Shown: in pieces, positions 27,849 through 35,822 of the stretch | How the letters are laid out: each line of letters begins with the position of its first letter | Numbering within the stretch: position 1 is the stretch's first letter | NCBI RefSeq assembly: GCF_014269025.2 | Contig: NZ_CP077094.1 | Location: 620,001-684,000, forward strand | Direction: 5' to 3' | Length of the DNA stretch: 64,000 bases | From: Pseudomonas promysalinigenes | GTDB taxonomy: Bacteria; Pseudomonadota; Gammaproteobacteria; Pseudomonadales; Pseudomonadaceae | Translations under genes and position numbers: made by a program | Notes under the pieces: generated by a model | What the model saw: only the letters and a program-made list of their open reading frames with translations | Told to the model about the DNA's origin: nothing | Databases searched by the model: none

Positions 27849-28799
27849 ATGCACAACACTCCCATCGACATACTGCTGACCCAGCCTGTGCCAGAGGCCA
27901 TCGATGCCGAGCTGGTCAGCCGCTACCACGTGCACCGCCTGTACCAGTACGAACAACCGCAACAGTTGCTCGCCGAGGTTGGCCCGCGCATTCGCGGCGT
28001 AGTCACAGGTGGCGCCAAGGGCCTGTCGAATGCGTTGATGGACCAATTGCCGGCTCTTGAAATCATTGCCATCAGCGGCATCGGTACCGACGCCGTAGAC
28101 CTGCACCATGCGGCTGGCCGCGGCGTTCAGGTCACCACCACGCCGGGCGTGCTGACCGCCGATGTAGCCGACCTTGCCATGGGCCTGATCATCAGTAGCT
28201 TGCGCCGCCTGGGCGAAGGTGAGCGGCTGGTACGCGACGGGTTGTGGGGCACGGTCAACTTGCCCCTGGCGCGCAAGGTCAGTGGTATCGAGTTGGGCAT
28301 CGTCGGCCTGGGCGAGGTTGGCAAGGCCATCGCACGGCGCGCAGCGGCATTCGACATGGCCATTGCCTACAACGGGCGGCGCGAGCAGCCAGAAAGCGGC
28401 TACCGCTATGAGCCTGACCTGGTGGCCTTGGCACGCTCGGTGGATGTGTTGGTGGTCGCGGCGTCTGCCGATGGCGGGCAGGTGCTGGTGACGGCCGAGG
28501 TGCTCGATGCACTGGGGCCGCAGGGTCATCTGATCAATGTGGCGCGCGGCAAGCTGGTGGATGAGCAGGCGCTGGTGGATGCCTTGCGTGAACAGCGCAT
28601 CGCCGGGGCCGGGCTGGACGTATTCGTCGACGAACCCAACGTGCCCCCGGCGCTACGTGACCTCAATCAGGTGGCGCTGCAGCCGCATCGTGGCAGTGCC
28701 ACGCTGCAGACCCGGCTGGAAATGGGCCGCATGGTGTTGAACAACCTAGAAGCCTGTTTCCGTGGCGAGGCGCCGCCGAACCGCGTCACCGGGCGTTAG
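27849..28799 (+). CDS. D-isomer-specific 2-hydroxyacid dehydrogenase
   Basis: A NAD(P)H-dependent reductase of 2-ketoacids, 316 residues from the ATG at 27849, chosen because GGAAG lies a few bases before it; an ATG 27 bases earlier has a weaker site. The Rossmann motif is GIVGLGEVGKAIARRAAAFDMAIAY with RR after strand 2 (suggesting NADPH), the catalytic Arg is in INVARGKLVDEQAL, Glu in FVDEPNVP and His in QPHRGSAT. Relatives act on hydroxypyruvate, glyoxylate or 2-ketogluconate. It is followed by an MFS transporter and is divergent from a LysR regulator, so it belongs to a small catabolic unit. Confidence 0.85.
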   Translation: MHNTPIDILLTQPVPEAIDAELVSRYHVHRLYQYEQPQQLLAEVGPRIRGVVTGGAKGLSNALMDQLPALEIIAISGIGTDAVDLHHAAGRGVQVTTTPGVLTADVADLAMGLIISSLRRLGEGERLVRDGLWGTVNLPLARKVSGIELGIVGLGEVGKAIARRAAAFDMAIAYNGRREQPESGYRYEPDLVALARSVDVLVVAASADGGQVLVTAEVLDALGPQGHLINVARGKLVDEQALVDALREQRIAGAGLDVFVDEPNVPPALRDLNQVALQPHRGSATLQTRLEMGRMVLNNLEACFRGEAPPNRVTGR

Positions 28800-28886
28800 G
28801 GCCTCTTCGCGGCTATAGCCGCGCCACGGTAAGTGCGCAGATGCTGAAAACGGCGCAGGCCATAGGGCTGGGTTCACCCGCGAAGC
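28800..28886. repeat. REP-type palindromic pair
   Basis: CCTCTTCGCGGCTATAGCCG and the opposed GGGTTCACCCGCGAAGCAGG lie between the dehydrogenase and the MFS gene, inside what is otherwise an apparent operon. Such elements often protect the upstream part of a transcript. Confidence 0.7.
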
Positions 28887-28968
28887 AGGCAGCACAGGCA
28901 ACACAAGGCCCACGGGCCATACCTTCACACAAGAACAAACGCTTCCCACGAGAAGCAAGAGGGGCCAA

Positions 28969-30312
28969 ATGAACAGCAAATCCGCCGTCGCCGCATCGCA
29001 GGCCGGGGCCGGGATCGGTCGCCATCGCTTCCTGGTCCTGGCGCTGATCTTCGTCATCACCGTCATCAACTACGCCGACCGCGCCACGTTGTCGATCACC
29101 GGCACCGAGGTGCTCAAAGACCTTGGCCTCGACCCGGTGATGCTGGGCATGGTGTTCTCCGCCTTCGCTTGGGCCTACGCCCTGGGCCAGGTGCCGGGGG
29201 GCTGGCTACTCGACCGCTTCGGCGCGCGCCGGGTGTATGGCATCAGCCTGATCCTCTGGTCCCTGTTCACCCTGCTGCAAGGCACCGTCGGCTGGCTGGG
29301 CCTGGCGGGCGTGTCGGCGGCCGTGGCGCTGTTTTCTATGCGCTTCATGCTCGGGTTGGTGGAGTCGCCAGCGTTTCCGGCCAATTCGCGCATCGTCAGT
29401 TGCTGGTTCCCCACCCGTGAGCGCGGCACTGCGTCGGCTTTGTTCAATTCCGCGCAATACATGGCCGTAGTGGTGTTCGCACCGTTGATGGCGTGGATGA
29501 CTCACACCCTGAGCTGGGAGCAGGTGTTCATCTGGATGGGCGTACTGGGGCTTGTGCTCAGCGTGGTGTGGTTCCGCTTGTATCACGAGCCCCACAGCGC
29601 ACCGGGGCTCAGCCGCGAAGAGCTGGATTACATGCGCGAAGGCGGGGCCCTGGTGGACCTTGAAAAGGAACGTAAGACGGCCAAGAGCAAACCGACCCGC
29701 GCCGAAGTCGCCCAGCTGTTCACCAGCCGTAACCTGTGGGCGGTGTACATGGGCCAGTACTGCATCACCGCGCTCACTTACTTCTTCATCACCTGGTTCC
29801 CGATCTACCTGATCAAAGGCCGTGGTATGACCATCATGGAGGCCGGCTGGGTCGCCGCATTGCCAGCCATCTGCGGCTTTACCGGCGGGATTCTCGGTGG
29901 TTTCGTCTCCGACTACCTGATTCGCCGTGGTGTGCACCCGTCCAAAGCGCGCAAGACGCCCTTCGTGATCGGTATGGCGCTGTCCACCACGCTGGTGCTG
30001 GCCAATTATGTGGATGGCAACGCCGCGGTCATCGCCCTGATGACCCTGGCCTTCTTCGGCAAAGGGCTGGCGGCCGTGGGCTGGGCGGTGCTGTCGGATG
30101 TGGCACCGAAGAAGATGGTCGGCCTGTGCGGCGGTGTCTTCAACGGCATTGGCAACATCGCCGGTATCGTCACCCCGCTGGTGATCGGCTACGTGGTCGC
30201 CAGCACTGGCTCGTTCCACAACGCACTCTGGTTCGTGGCCGCCCATGGCGTGCTGGGGATCTTCGCTTACCTGTTGCTGGCCAAACGCTTCGAGCGTACT
30301 GGGCAGGCGTAG
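28969..30312 (+). CDS. MFS transporter, ACS/D-galactonate-glucarate type
   Basis: A 447-residue, 12-helix symporter. VINYADRATLSITG in helix 1, WAYALGQVPGGWLLDRFGARRVYG in helix 2 and the loop, and FPANSRIVSCWFPTRERGTASALFN are typical of the hexuronate/galactonate/glucarate branch of the anion:cation symporters. It follows the 2-hydroxyacid dehydrogenase by 169 bases, with a REP pair between. Substrate likely a sugar acid or hydroxyacid; which one is not determined by sequence. A strong terminator follows. Confidence 0.85.
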   Translation: MNSKSAVAASQAGAGIGRHRFLVLALIFVITVINYADRATLSITGTEVLKDLGLDPVMLGMVFSAFAWAYALGQVPGGWLLDRFGARRVYGISLILWSLFTLLQGTVGWLGLAGVSAAVALFSMRFMLGLVESPAFPANSRIVSCWFPTRERGTASALFNSAQYMAVVVFAPLMAWMTHTLSWEQVFIWMGVLGLVLSVVWFRLYHEPHSAPGLSREELDYMREGGALVDLEKERKTAKSKPTRAEVAQLFTSRNLWAVYMGQYCITALTYFFITWFPIYLIKGRGMTIMEAGWVAALPAICGFTGGILGGFVSDYLIRRGVHPSKARKTPFVIGMALSTTLVLANYVDGNAAVIALMTLAFFGKGLAAVGWAVLSDVAPKKMVGLCGGVFNGIGNIAGIVTPLVIGYVVASTGSFHNALWFVAAHGVLGIFAYLLLAKRFERTGQA

Positions 30313-30333
30313 GCAGACGCCTGAGCAACAGAG

Positions 30334-30359
30334 GCCCCGGGATACCGGGGCTTTTTTTT
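30334..30359 (+). terminator. intrinsic terminator after the MFS gene
   Basis: Perfect stem GCCCCGG / CCGGGGC with a four-base loop and eight T, 22 bases after the stop. Confidence 0.88.
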
Positions 30360-30677
30360 GCCTGGGCGCACACATCCAAATGAAAACCGAAAGCCCCGGG
30401 TGGCAGCGTTGGCGCGATTGGACAGGCCATGGGCGACATTTGGCGTTTCTGGAAATCCGCTGTCGTGATCGAACAGTTCTGAGGCGTTCTCGTGTAATTT
30501 CCCACAGCCTTGCGGGGCTTAAATGAAGCCCGAACCTCACCAGCAGCTTGCTCAGTGACCTGTGCCCAATACCAACAAACAAGCACCTGTATCCTGTCGA
30601 CTTATTGATTTGAAAGGAGATATTTTCGCCTCCCTCTGCCCGCCCTTCCTTGTGTCAGCAAAAAGAGAACAAGATCA
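30360..30677. other. non-coding stretch before gabP
   Basis: About 318 bases with no frame I believe in. It presumably carries the gabP promoter; AAAGGAGA at 30614-30621 is too far from the ATG to be its ribosome site. I found no convincing sigma-54 (-24/-12) site or named riboswitch. Confidence 0.5.
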
Positions 30678-32069
30678 ATGAACACCGTGGGATCCGATGG
30701 CAACCTCGCGCAAGGTTTCAAGCCACGTCATGTAACGATGCTGTCCATTGCGGGCATTATCGGTGCCGGACTGTTCGTAGGTTCCGGGCACGCCATCGCG
30801 GTGGCCGGGCCAGCTACCATTCTTTCGTATTTCGTCGCCGGGACCTTGGTGGTGCTGGTGATGCGCATGCTCGGCGAAATGGCCGTCGCACACCCAGACA
30901 CTGGGTCGTTCTCCACTTACGCAGACCAGGCCATCGGCCGTTGGGCCGGCTATACCATCGGCTGGCTGTACTGGTGGTTCTGGGTGCTGGTGATCCCCAT
31001 CGAGGCGCTGGCGGCAGGGCATGTGCTCAACGCCTGGTTCCCCGATATCCCCAGCTGGATCTTCGCCCTGGCCTCGGTGCTGCTGCTGGCAGGCACCAAC
31101 CTGTTCAGCGTGGCCAAGTACGGTGAGTTCGAGTTCTGGTTCGCCATTATGAAGGTCACGGCGATTCTCGGCTTCATCGGCTTGGGCTTCGCCGCGCTGA
31201 TGGGCTGGCTGCCCAACCGTGAGGTCAGCGGTTTGAGCACGCTGATGGCCGAGCACGGCGGCTTCGCGCCCAACGGCTGGTCGGCGGTGGTTGGCGCCTT
31301 CATCACCGTGATGTTCAGCTTCATCGGCACCGAGGCGGTGACCATCGCGGCGTCCGAATCCAGCGACCCCTCGCGCAACATCGCCAAGGCCACCCGTTCG
31401 GTGATCTGGCGGATCAGCACTTTCTATATTCTGTCGATCTTCGTGATCATTTCCGTGGTGCCGTGGAACGACCCACAACTGGCAGTGGTGGGTTCGTACC
31501 AGCGTGCACTGGAAATCATGAACATCCCCAGCGCCGGCTTCATGGTGGACCTGGTGGTGCTGGTGGCCGTGACCAGCTGCATGAACTCGTCGATCTACAT
31601 CGCCTCGCGCATGATGTACTCACTGGCCAAGCGCGGTGATGCACCGGCGTTCCTCAACAAGACCTCCAAAGTGGGTGTGCCCCGTGCGGCGGTGTTTGGT
31701 AGCACCTTGATCGGCGCCGCCATCGCCATCCTCAACTACTTCGCACCCAAGGGCGTATTCGAGTTCCTGCTGGCCAGCTCCGGCGCCATTGCGCTGCTGG
31801 TGTACCTGGTTATCGCCATCTCCCAGTTACGCATGCGCCGCCGCCTGGAGCGCGAGAACACCGAGTTGAAATTCCGCATGTGGCTGTTCCCGTACCTGAC
31901 GTGGGCGGTGATCATCTTCATCGCTGGCGCATTGGCGGTGATGATGTTCACGCCCGAGCACCGCGCAGAAGTGAGTTCGACCCTGGGCCTGGCGATCGTG
32001 ATTTCCTTCCTGGGCATCGTCACCTCACGAGGCCATGCGCAGGCGGTTGGTGTGCGGTCGATGGGGTGA
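30678..32069 (+). CDS. gabP: GABA permease
   Basis: An inner-membrane amino acid/polyamine/organocation transporter that takes up 4-aminobutyrate. The 463-residue protein has 12 helices; the first carries MLSIAGIIGAGLFVGSGHAIAVAGPATILSY, and the consensus amphipathic region MNSSIYIASRMMYSLAKRGDAP after helix 8 is typical of GabP. The gab catabolic genes are not adjacent. The assignment against other APC permeases rests on resemblance to GabP along the whole length. Confidence 0.85.
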   Translation: MNTVGSDGNLAQGFKPRHVTMLSIAGIIGAGLFVGSGHAIAVAGPATILSYFVAGTLVVLVMRMLGEMAVAHPDTGSFSTYADQAIGRWAGYTIGWLYWWFWVLVIPIEALAAGHVLNAWFPDIPSWIFALASVLLLAGTNLFSVAKYGEFEFWFAIMKVTAILGFIGLGFAALMGWLPNREVSGLSTLMAEHGGFAPNGWSAVVGAFITVMFSFIGTEAVTIAASESSDPSRNIAKATRSVIWRISTFYILSIFVIISVVPWNDPQLAVVGSYQRALEIMNIPSAGFMVDLVVLVAVTSCMNSSIYIASRMMYSLAKRGDAPAFLNKTSKVGVPRAAVFGSTLIGAAIAILNYFAPKGVFEFLLASSGAIALLVYLVIAISQLRMRRRLERENTELKFRMWLFPYLTWAVIIFIAGALAVMMFTPEHRAEVSSTLGLAIVISFLGIVTSRGHAQAVGVRSMG

Positions 32070-32112
32070 TGCGAGTGAACGTGCAGTAACGAAAAACGCC
32101 CTCGAACGGGCG

Positions 32113-32152
32113 GTGCCAGTTAGTCGAGCCAATTGGTGCAACTAACTGGCAC
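32113..32152. repeat. perfect 12-bp inverted repeat with palindromic spacer
   Basis: GTGCCAGTTAGT at 32113-32124 and ACTAACTGGCAC at 32141-32152 are exact inverse complements around a 16-base spacer that itself contains CCAATTGG. There is no T run after it, so it looks more like a protein-binding site or cruciform than a terminator. It lies between gabP and the stressosome operon. A second hairpin, GGCCCC-gcaat-GGGGCC, follows at 32183-32199. Confidence 0.6.
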
Positions 32153-32340
32153 TGCCCTGTTGAGGTGTTTTGCAGTTTTTGGGGCCCCGCAATGGGGCCT
32201 TCATTGCAAACGCCGCGCAGTTGTGGCTCATTGCAACTATCTTTTCTATTCTCCACAACTATTTGTAAGGGCAGATGTCATTTCTGCAGGCCGGCGGACA
32301 CCTGGGGATGCCGGCCTTAACGCATAGGAGCGAGAAGCAT

Positions 32341-33192
32341 ATGGCAGCACTGCACGGCGGCACGTTGGAAGCGATCACCACCCATCAGGCACAGCTGCTA
32401 AATGAGTGGACTGCAAGCCTCGAAGCCAGCGGCGCCACCCGTAATATCAAGGAACAGCTACTCGCCCAGGAAACCCGCGAATTTCTGCAGGCGCTGATCA
32501 ATGGCCTGCAATCGCAAAGCGGCAGCGACCTGAACGCTGCCGGTTGGGACGAAGCCCGGCGGTTCCTGGAGAAACTGTCCGCCAGCCGCGCCCAGTTAGG
32601 CCATGACTCCCACCAAACCGTCTACTTCATTTTCGCCCTCAAAGGGCCGCTGTTCGGCTTGCTACAGGCGCACTACAGCGCTAACCCTACGCAGTTGGCC
32701 GAACAGCAATGGGTGCTTTCCGAGCTGATTGACAGCATGGGCATGCACACCATGCGTACCTTCCAGAGAACCCGCGAAGCCGTGATCAAACGCCAGCAGG
32801 AAGAGCTGCTGGAGTTGTCCACGCCTGTGGTCAAACTGTGGGACGGCGTGCTGGCGTTGCCGCTGATCGGCACGCTGGATTCGCAACGCAGCCAGACCGT
32901 GATGGAATCGTTGCTGCAGCGCATCGTCGATACCGGTTCGGAAATCGCCATCATCGACATCACCGGCGTGCCCACCGTCGACACGCTGGTGGCCCAGCAC
33001 CTGCTGAAAACCGTTACCGCGATCCGCCTGATGGGCGCCGATTGCATCATCAGCGGCATACGCCCACAGATCGCCCAGACCATCGTGCACCTGGGGCTGG
33101 ACCTTGGCACCCTGACCACCAAGGCCAACCTTGCCGACGCCTTGAAGCTGGCCCTGTCGCGTATGGGTGTGAGCCTGGCCGAGCAGGTATAA
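32341..33192 (+). CDS. rsbR: RsbR-like stressosome sensor scaffold
   Basis: In stressosomes, RsbR and RsbS form a large cytoplasmic shell that holds the kinase RsbT. This 283-residue protein has an N-terminal helical, non-heme globin-like sensor domain (1-150), a linker helix around TREAVIKRQQEELLELSTPVVKLWDGVLALPLIG, and a C-terminal STAS domain. The STAS phospho-site region reads IIDITGVPTVDTLVAQHLL, with Thr at 208, 212 and 215 as candidates. The start is the ATG at 32341 after AGGAG. First gene of a six-gene operon. Confidence 0.87.
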   Translation: MAALHGGTLEAITTHQAQLLNEWTASLEASGATRNIKEQLLAQETREFLQALINGLQSQSGSDLNAAGWDEARRFLEKLSASRAQLGHDSHQTVYFIFALKGPLFGLLQAHYSANPTQLAEQQWVLSELIDSMGMHTMRTFQRTREAVIKRQQEELLELSTPVVKLWDGVLALPLIGTLDSQRSQTVMESLLQRIVDTGSEIAIIDITGVPTVDTLVAQHLLKTVTAIRLMGADCIISGIRPQIAQTIVHLGLDLGTLTTKANLADALKLALSRMGVSLAEQV

Positions 33193-33195
33193 GCC

Positions 33196-33558
33196 ATGGA
33201 ACGCATCCCGATTCTGCAAATGGGCGAATACCTGTTAGTGACCATTCAGGTCGACATGTATGACGAACTGGCCATGCGCTTGCAGGACGATTTGACCGAC
33301 CGCATCAGCAGCACCTCGGCCCGTGGGCTGTTGATCGACATTTCTGCACTGGACATGGTCGACTCGTTCATCGGCCGGATGATCGCCGACATCGCCAGCC
33401 TGTCGCGGCTGATGGATGCCCAGGTGATGCTGGTGGGCATGCAACCGGCAGTGGCCATCACCCTGGTCGAGCTGGGCCTGACCTTGCCGGGTGTCAGCAC
33501 CGCGCTGAACGTCGAACGCGGCATGCAGCGCTTGAGCCAGACAGTGAGGCGCACATGA
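33196..33558 (+). CDS. rsbS: RsbS-like STAS protein
   Basis: A 120-residue single STAS domain, the second stressosome core component, which holds RsbT until phosphorylated. LLIDISALDMVDSFIGRMIADIASLSRLM contains the expected phospho-Ser (Ser 57 in DSFIG). It begins 3 bases after rsbR and overlaps rsbT by four bases. Confidence 0.9.
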   Translation: MERIPILQMGEYLLVTIQVDMYDELAMRLQDDLTDRISSTSARGLLIDISALDMVDSFIGRMIADIASLSRLMDAQVMLVGMQPAVAITLVELGLTLPGVSTALNVERGMQRLSQTVRRT

Positions 33559-33959
33559 ACGCCGAGCAAAGTGGCACCTTGCCGGTGCGTATCGAGCAGG
33601 ATGTGGTGCTGGCTCGCCAGCTCACCCGCAAGCTTGCCGGTGAGTGCGGCATGCGCCTGGTCGACCTGACCAAACTGGTCACCGCCGTCAGCGAACTGGC
33701 GCGTAACACCGTGGTGTATGGCGGCGGCGGCGACATGGACTGGCAAATACTGCAAGAGCCGGGGCGCACCGGCCTGCGCCTGGTGTTCCGCGATGAGGGC
33801 CCCGGCATTCCCGACATCAAGCTGGCCCTGACCGATGGCTGGACCTCCGGCAACGGCCTGGGCCTTGGCCTGACCGGCGCCCGGCGGCTGGTGGATGAGT
33901 TCGAACTGGATACCGCACCCGGCCAGGGCACACGGGTGACGATCACGCGATGGGCATAA
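33555..33959 (+). CDS. rsbT: RsbT-like serine/threonine kinase
   Basis: A 134-residue GHKL kinase that phosphorylates RsbR and RsbS and is then released. Seen are LVTAVSELARNTVVYGGGG (N box), FRDEGPGIPDIKLAL (G1) and SGNGLGLGLTGARRLVDEFEL (G2). The ATG overlaps the rsbS stop, and its end overlaps the next gene by 10 bases. Confidence 0.91.
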   Translation: MNAEQSGTLPVRIEQDVVLARQLTRKLAGECGMRLVDLTKLVTAVSELARNTVVYGGGGDMDWQILQEPGRTGLRLVFRDEGPGIPDIKLALTDGWTSGNGLGLGLTGARRLVDEFELDTAPGQGTRVTITRWA

Positions 33960-34966
33960 GCATTCAAGGCAGCTGTACGCTAGTGCTGCCCCTCGAAGAC
34001 AGCAGCCAGATTGGCCATGCCCGGCGCACGGCGCAAAAAATGGCGCAGCATCACGGTTTCGACGATGAAGACGCTGGGCGTGTGGCCTTGCTGGCTACAG
34101 AGCTGTGCAGCAACGTGCTCAAGCACGCCCAGCGCGGCGAGCTGCACCTGCGAGCGCTGCCAGTCGCCAACGGGGTTGGTATCGAACTGCTGGCCGTGGA
34201 CCGCGCCCAGGGTTTCGATGCCACAGCTTGCCTGGCAGACGGGTTTTCCACGGGCGGCACCCAAGGCATCGGCCTTGGCGCCATCGCGCGCCTGGCCCAG
34301 GTGTTCGATGTGTACACCGACCAGCGCGGCTCGGTGATTCTGGCGCGGGTTTACCCACGCAACAGCGCCTGTGCTGACCTGCGCATCGGCGTCAGTCACC
34401 ATGCCCTGCACGATGACCCGGCCTGCGGTGACACCTGGCACGTGGCGATCGATGGCAACCGTCTCAGCGCCCTGATGGTGGACGGCCTGGGTCACGGCCC
34501 GGACGCCGAAGCGGCAGCCCACGCAGGCGCCCAGGCTTTCGCCGCCGACCCGTTCGTAACCCCGTTGCTGCTGATCGAGCGCCTGCACCAGGCAATGGCC
34601 GGCACCCGCGGCGGCGCTGTGGCCATTGCCCAGCACGACGCCAACCACAGCCGCTTGACCTTCACCGGCATCGGCAACATCGGCGGGAGCCTGGTTGGCG
34701 GTGTGCACGCCCGTGGCCTGGCCTCACACCCAGGCATCGTCGGTAATCAGTACCGCAAGGCACAGGCGTTCGACTACGCTCAGGTGAACGGCAATTTGCT
34801 GATTATGTACAGTGACGGCTTGCAGTCGCGCTGGAAACTCGACGACTACCCTGGCCTGGTGCATCGCCACCCGGCCGTCATCGCGACCGTGCTGCACCGT
34901 GATTTCTGCCGTGGGCGGGATGATGTAGCAGTGCTGGTCGTCGACCTGGAGCCCACCTATGGCTGA
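33950..34966 (+). CDS. fusion of a GHKL kinase-like domain and an RsbX/SpoIIE phosphatase
   Basis: A 338-residue protein with two parts. Residues 15-130 resemble an anti-sigma kinase: LATELCSNVLKHA, LAVDRAQGFD and STGGTQGIGLGAIARL. Residues 145-335 resemble the PP2C-type RsbX phosphatase: SHHALHDDPACGDTWHVAIDGNRLSALMVDGLGHGPDAEAAAHAG with the Asp/Gly metal motif, then YSDGLQSRW and GRDDVAVLVV. In Bacillus RsbX resets the stressosome by removing phosphates from RsbR and RsbS. The same fused layout occurs in other proteobacterial stressosome loci as far as I recall. Overlaps both neighbours. Confidence 0.85.
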   Translation: MGISIQGSCTLVLPLEDSSQIGHARRTAQKMAQHHGFDDEDAGRVALLATELCSNVLKHAQRGELHLRALPVANGVGIELLAVDRAQGFDATACLADGFSTGGTQGIGLGAIARLAQVFDVYTDQRGSVILARVYPRNSACADLRIGVSHHALHDDPACGDTWHVAIDGNRLSALMVDGLGHGPDAEAAAHAGAQAFAADPFVTPLLLIERLHQAMAGTRGGAVAIAQHDANHSRLTFTGIGNIGGSLVGGVHARGLASHPGIVGNQYRKAQAFDYAQVNGNLLIMYSDGLQSRWKLDDYPGLVHRHPAVIATVLHRDFCRGRDDVAVLVVDLEPTYG

Positions 34967-35822
34967 ACCCGCTACCGACCAGGCGGCATTGGTTGCCAGC
35001 CTGCAAGCCGAAAACGAAGCGCTGCGCGCCGAGCTGGAAGAAACCAACCAAGGCGTGCTGGCGCTGTATGCCGAGCTGGACATTCAGGCCCAGCAGCTGC
35101 GCCAGGCCTCTGACCTGAAGAGCCGCTTCTTGTCTTACATGAGCCACGAGTTCCGCACACCGCTGGGCTCGATCCTGAGCATCACCAGCCTGTTGGCCGA
35201 TGAGCTGGACGGCCCTTTGTCCGAAGAGCAGCACCGCCAGGTTGCATTCGTCAGCACTGCCACCCGCGAGCTGTCGGACATGGTCGACGACCTGCTGGAC
35301 CTGGCCAAGATCGAGGCCGGGCGCATTTCCATCTCCCCAGCCTGGTTTGACATGCTCGACCTGTTCGCCGCCCTGCGCGGCATGTTCCGCCCCATCGTCG
35401 AAGGCGGTGCGGTGGACCTGATTTTCGAAGAGCCGGTAGGCCTGCCCAGGCTCTACACCGACGACAAGAAGCTGGCGCAGATACTGCGCAATTTCGTTTC
35501 CAACGCGTTGAAGTTCACCTCCCGTGGCGAGGTGCGCGTATCGGCTCAGTTGCAGGGTGAAGACAAGATCCGCTTCGCCGTCAGCGACACCGGCATCGGC
35601 ATACCTGAAGAGCTGCTCGGGAGCCTGTTCGAGGACTTCGCCCAGGTCGATTCGCCGCTGCAGAAGCGCCTGCGCGGCACCGGGCTGGGCCTGTCGCTGT
35701 GCAAACGCTTCGCCATTTTGCTCGGCGGTGAAGTGGGCGTGACCAGCGAGCCAGGAGTCGGCTCGTGCTTCCATGTGACCATCCCGCTGGCACTGGCCCA
35801 GGAGAATGCCGATGAGAGCTGA
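34959..35822 (+). CDS. sensor histidine kinase of the stressosome operon
   Basis: A 287-residue cytoplasmic kinase without membrane helix. A coiled coil (residues 8-50, LQAENEALRAELEETNQGVLALYAELDIQAQQLRQ) leads to the dimerisation domain SYMSHEFRTPLGSILS with phospho-His 63, and the ATPase domain has NFVSNALKFT, DTGIGIPEELL and GTGLGLSLCKR. The lack of an own sensor domain fits control by RsbT or by another stressosome part. Overlaps the next gene by 17 bases. Confidence 0.92.
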   Translation: MAEPATDQAALVASLQAENEALRAELEETNQGVLALYAELDIQAQQLRQASDLKSRFLSYMSHEFRTPLGSILSITSLLADELDGPLSEEQHRQVAFVSTATRELSDMVDDLLDLAKIEAGRISISPAWFDMLDLFAALRGMFRPIVEGGAVDLIFEEPVGLPRLYTDDKKLAQILRNFVSNALKFTSRGEVRVSAQLQGEDKIRFAVSDTGIGIPEELLGSLFEDFAQVDSPLQKRLRGTGLGLSLCKRFAILLGGEVGVTSEPGVGSCFHVTIPLALAQENADES

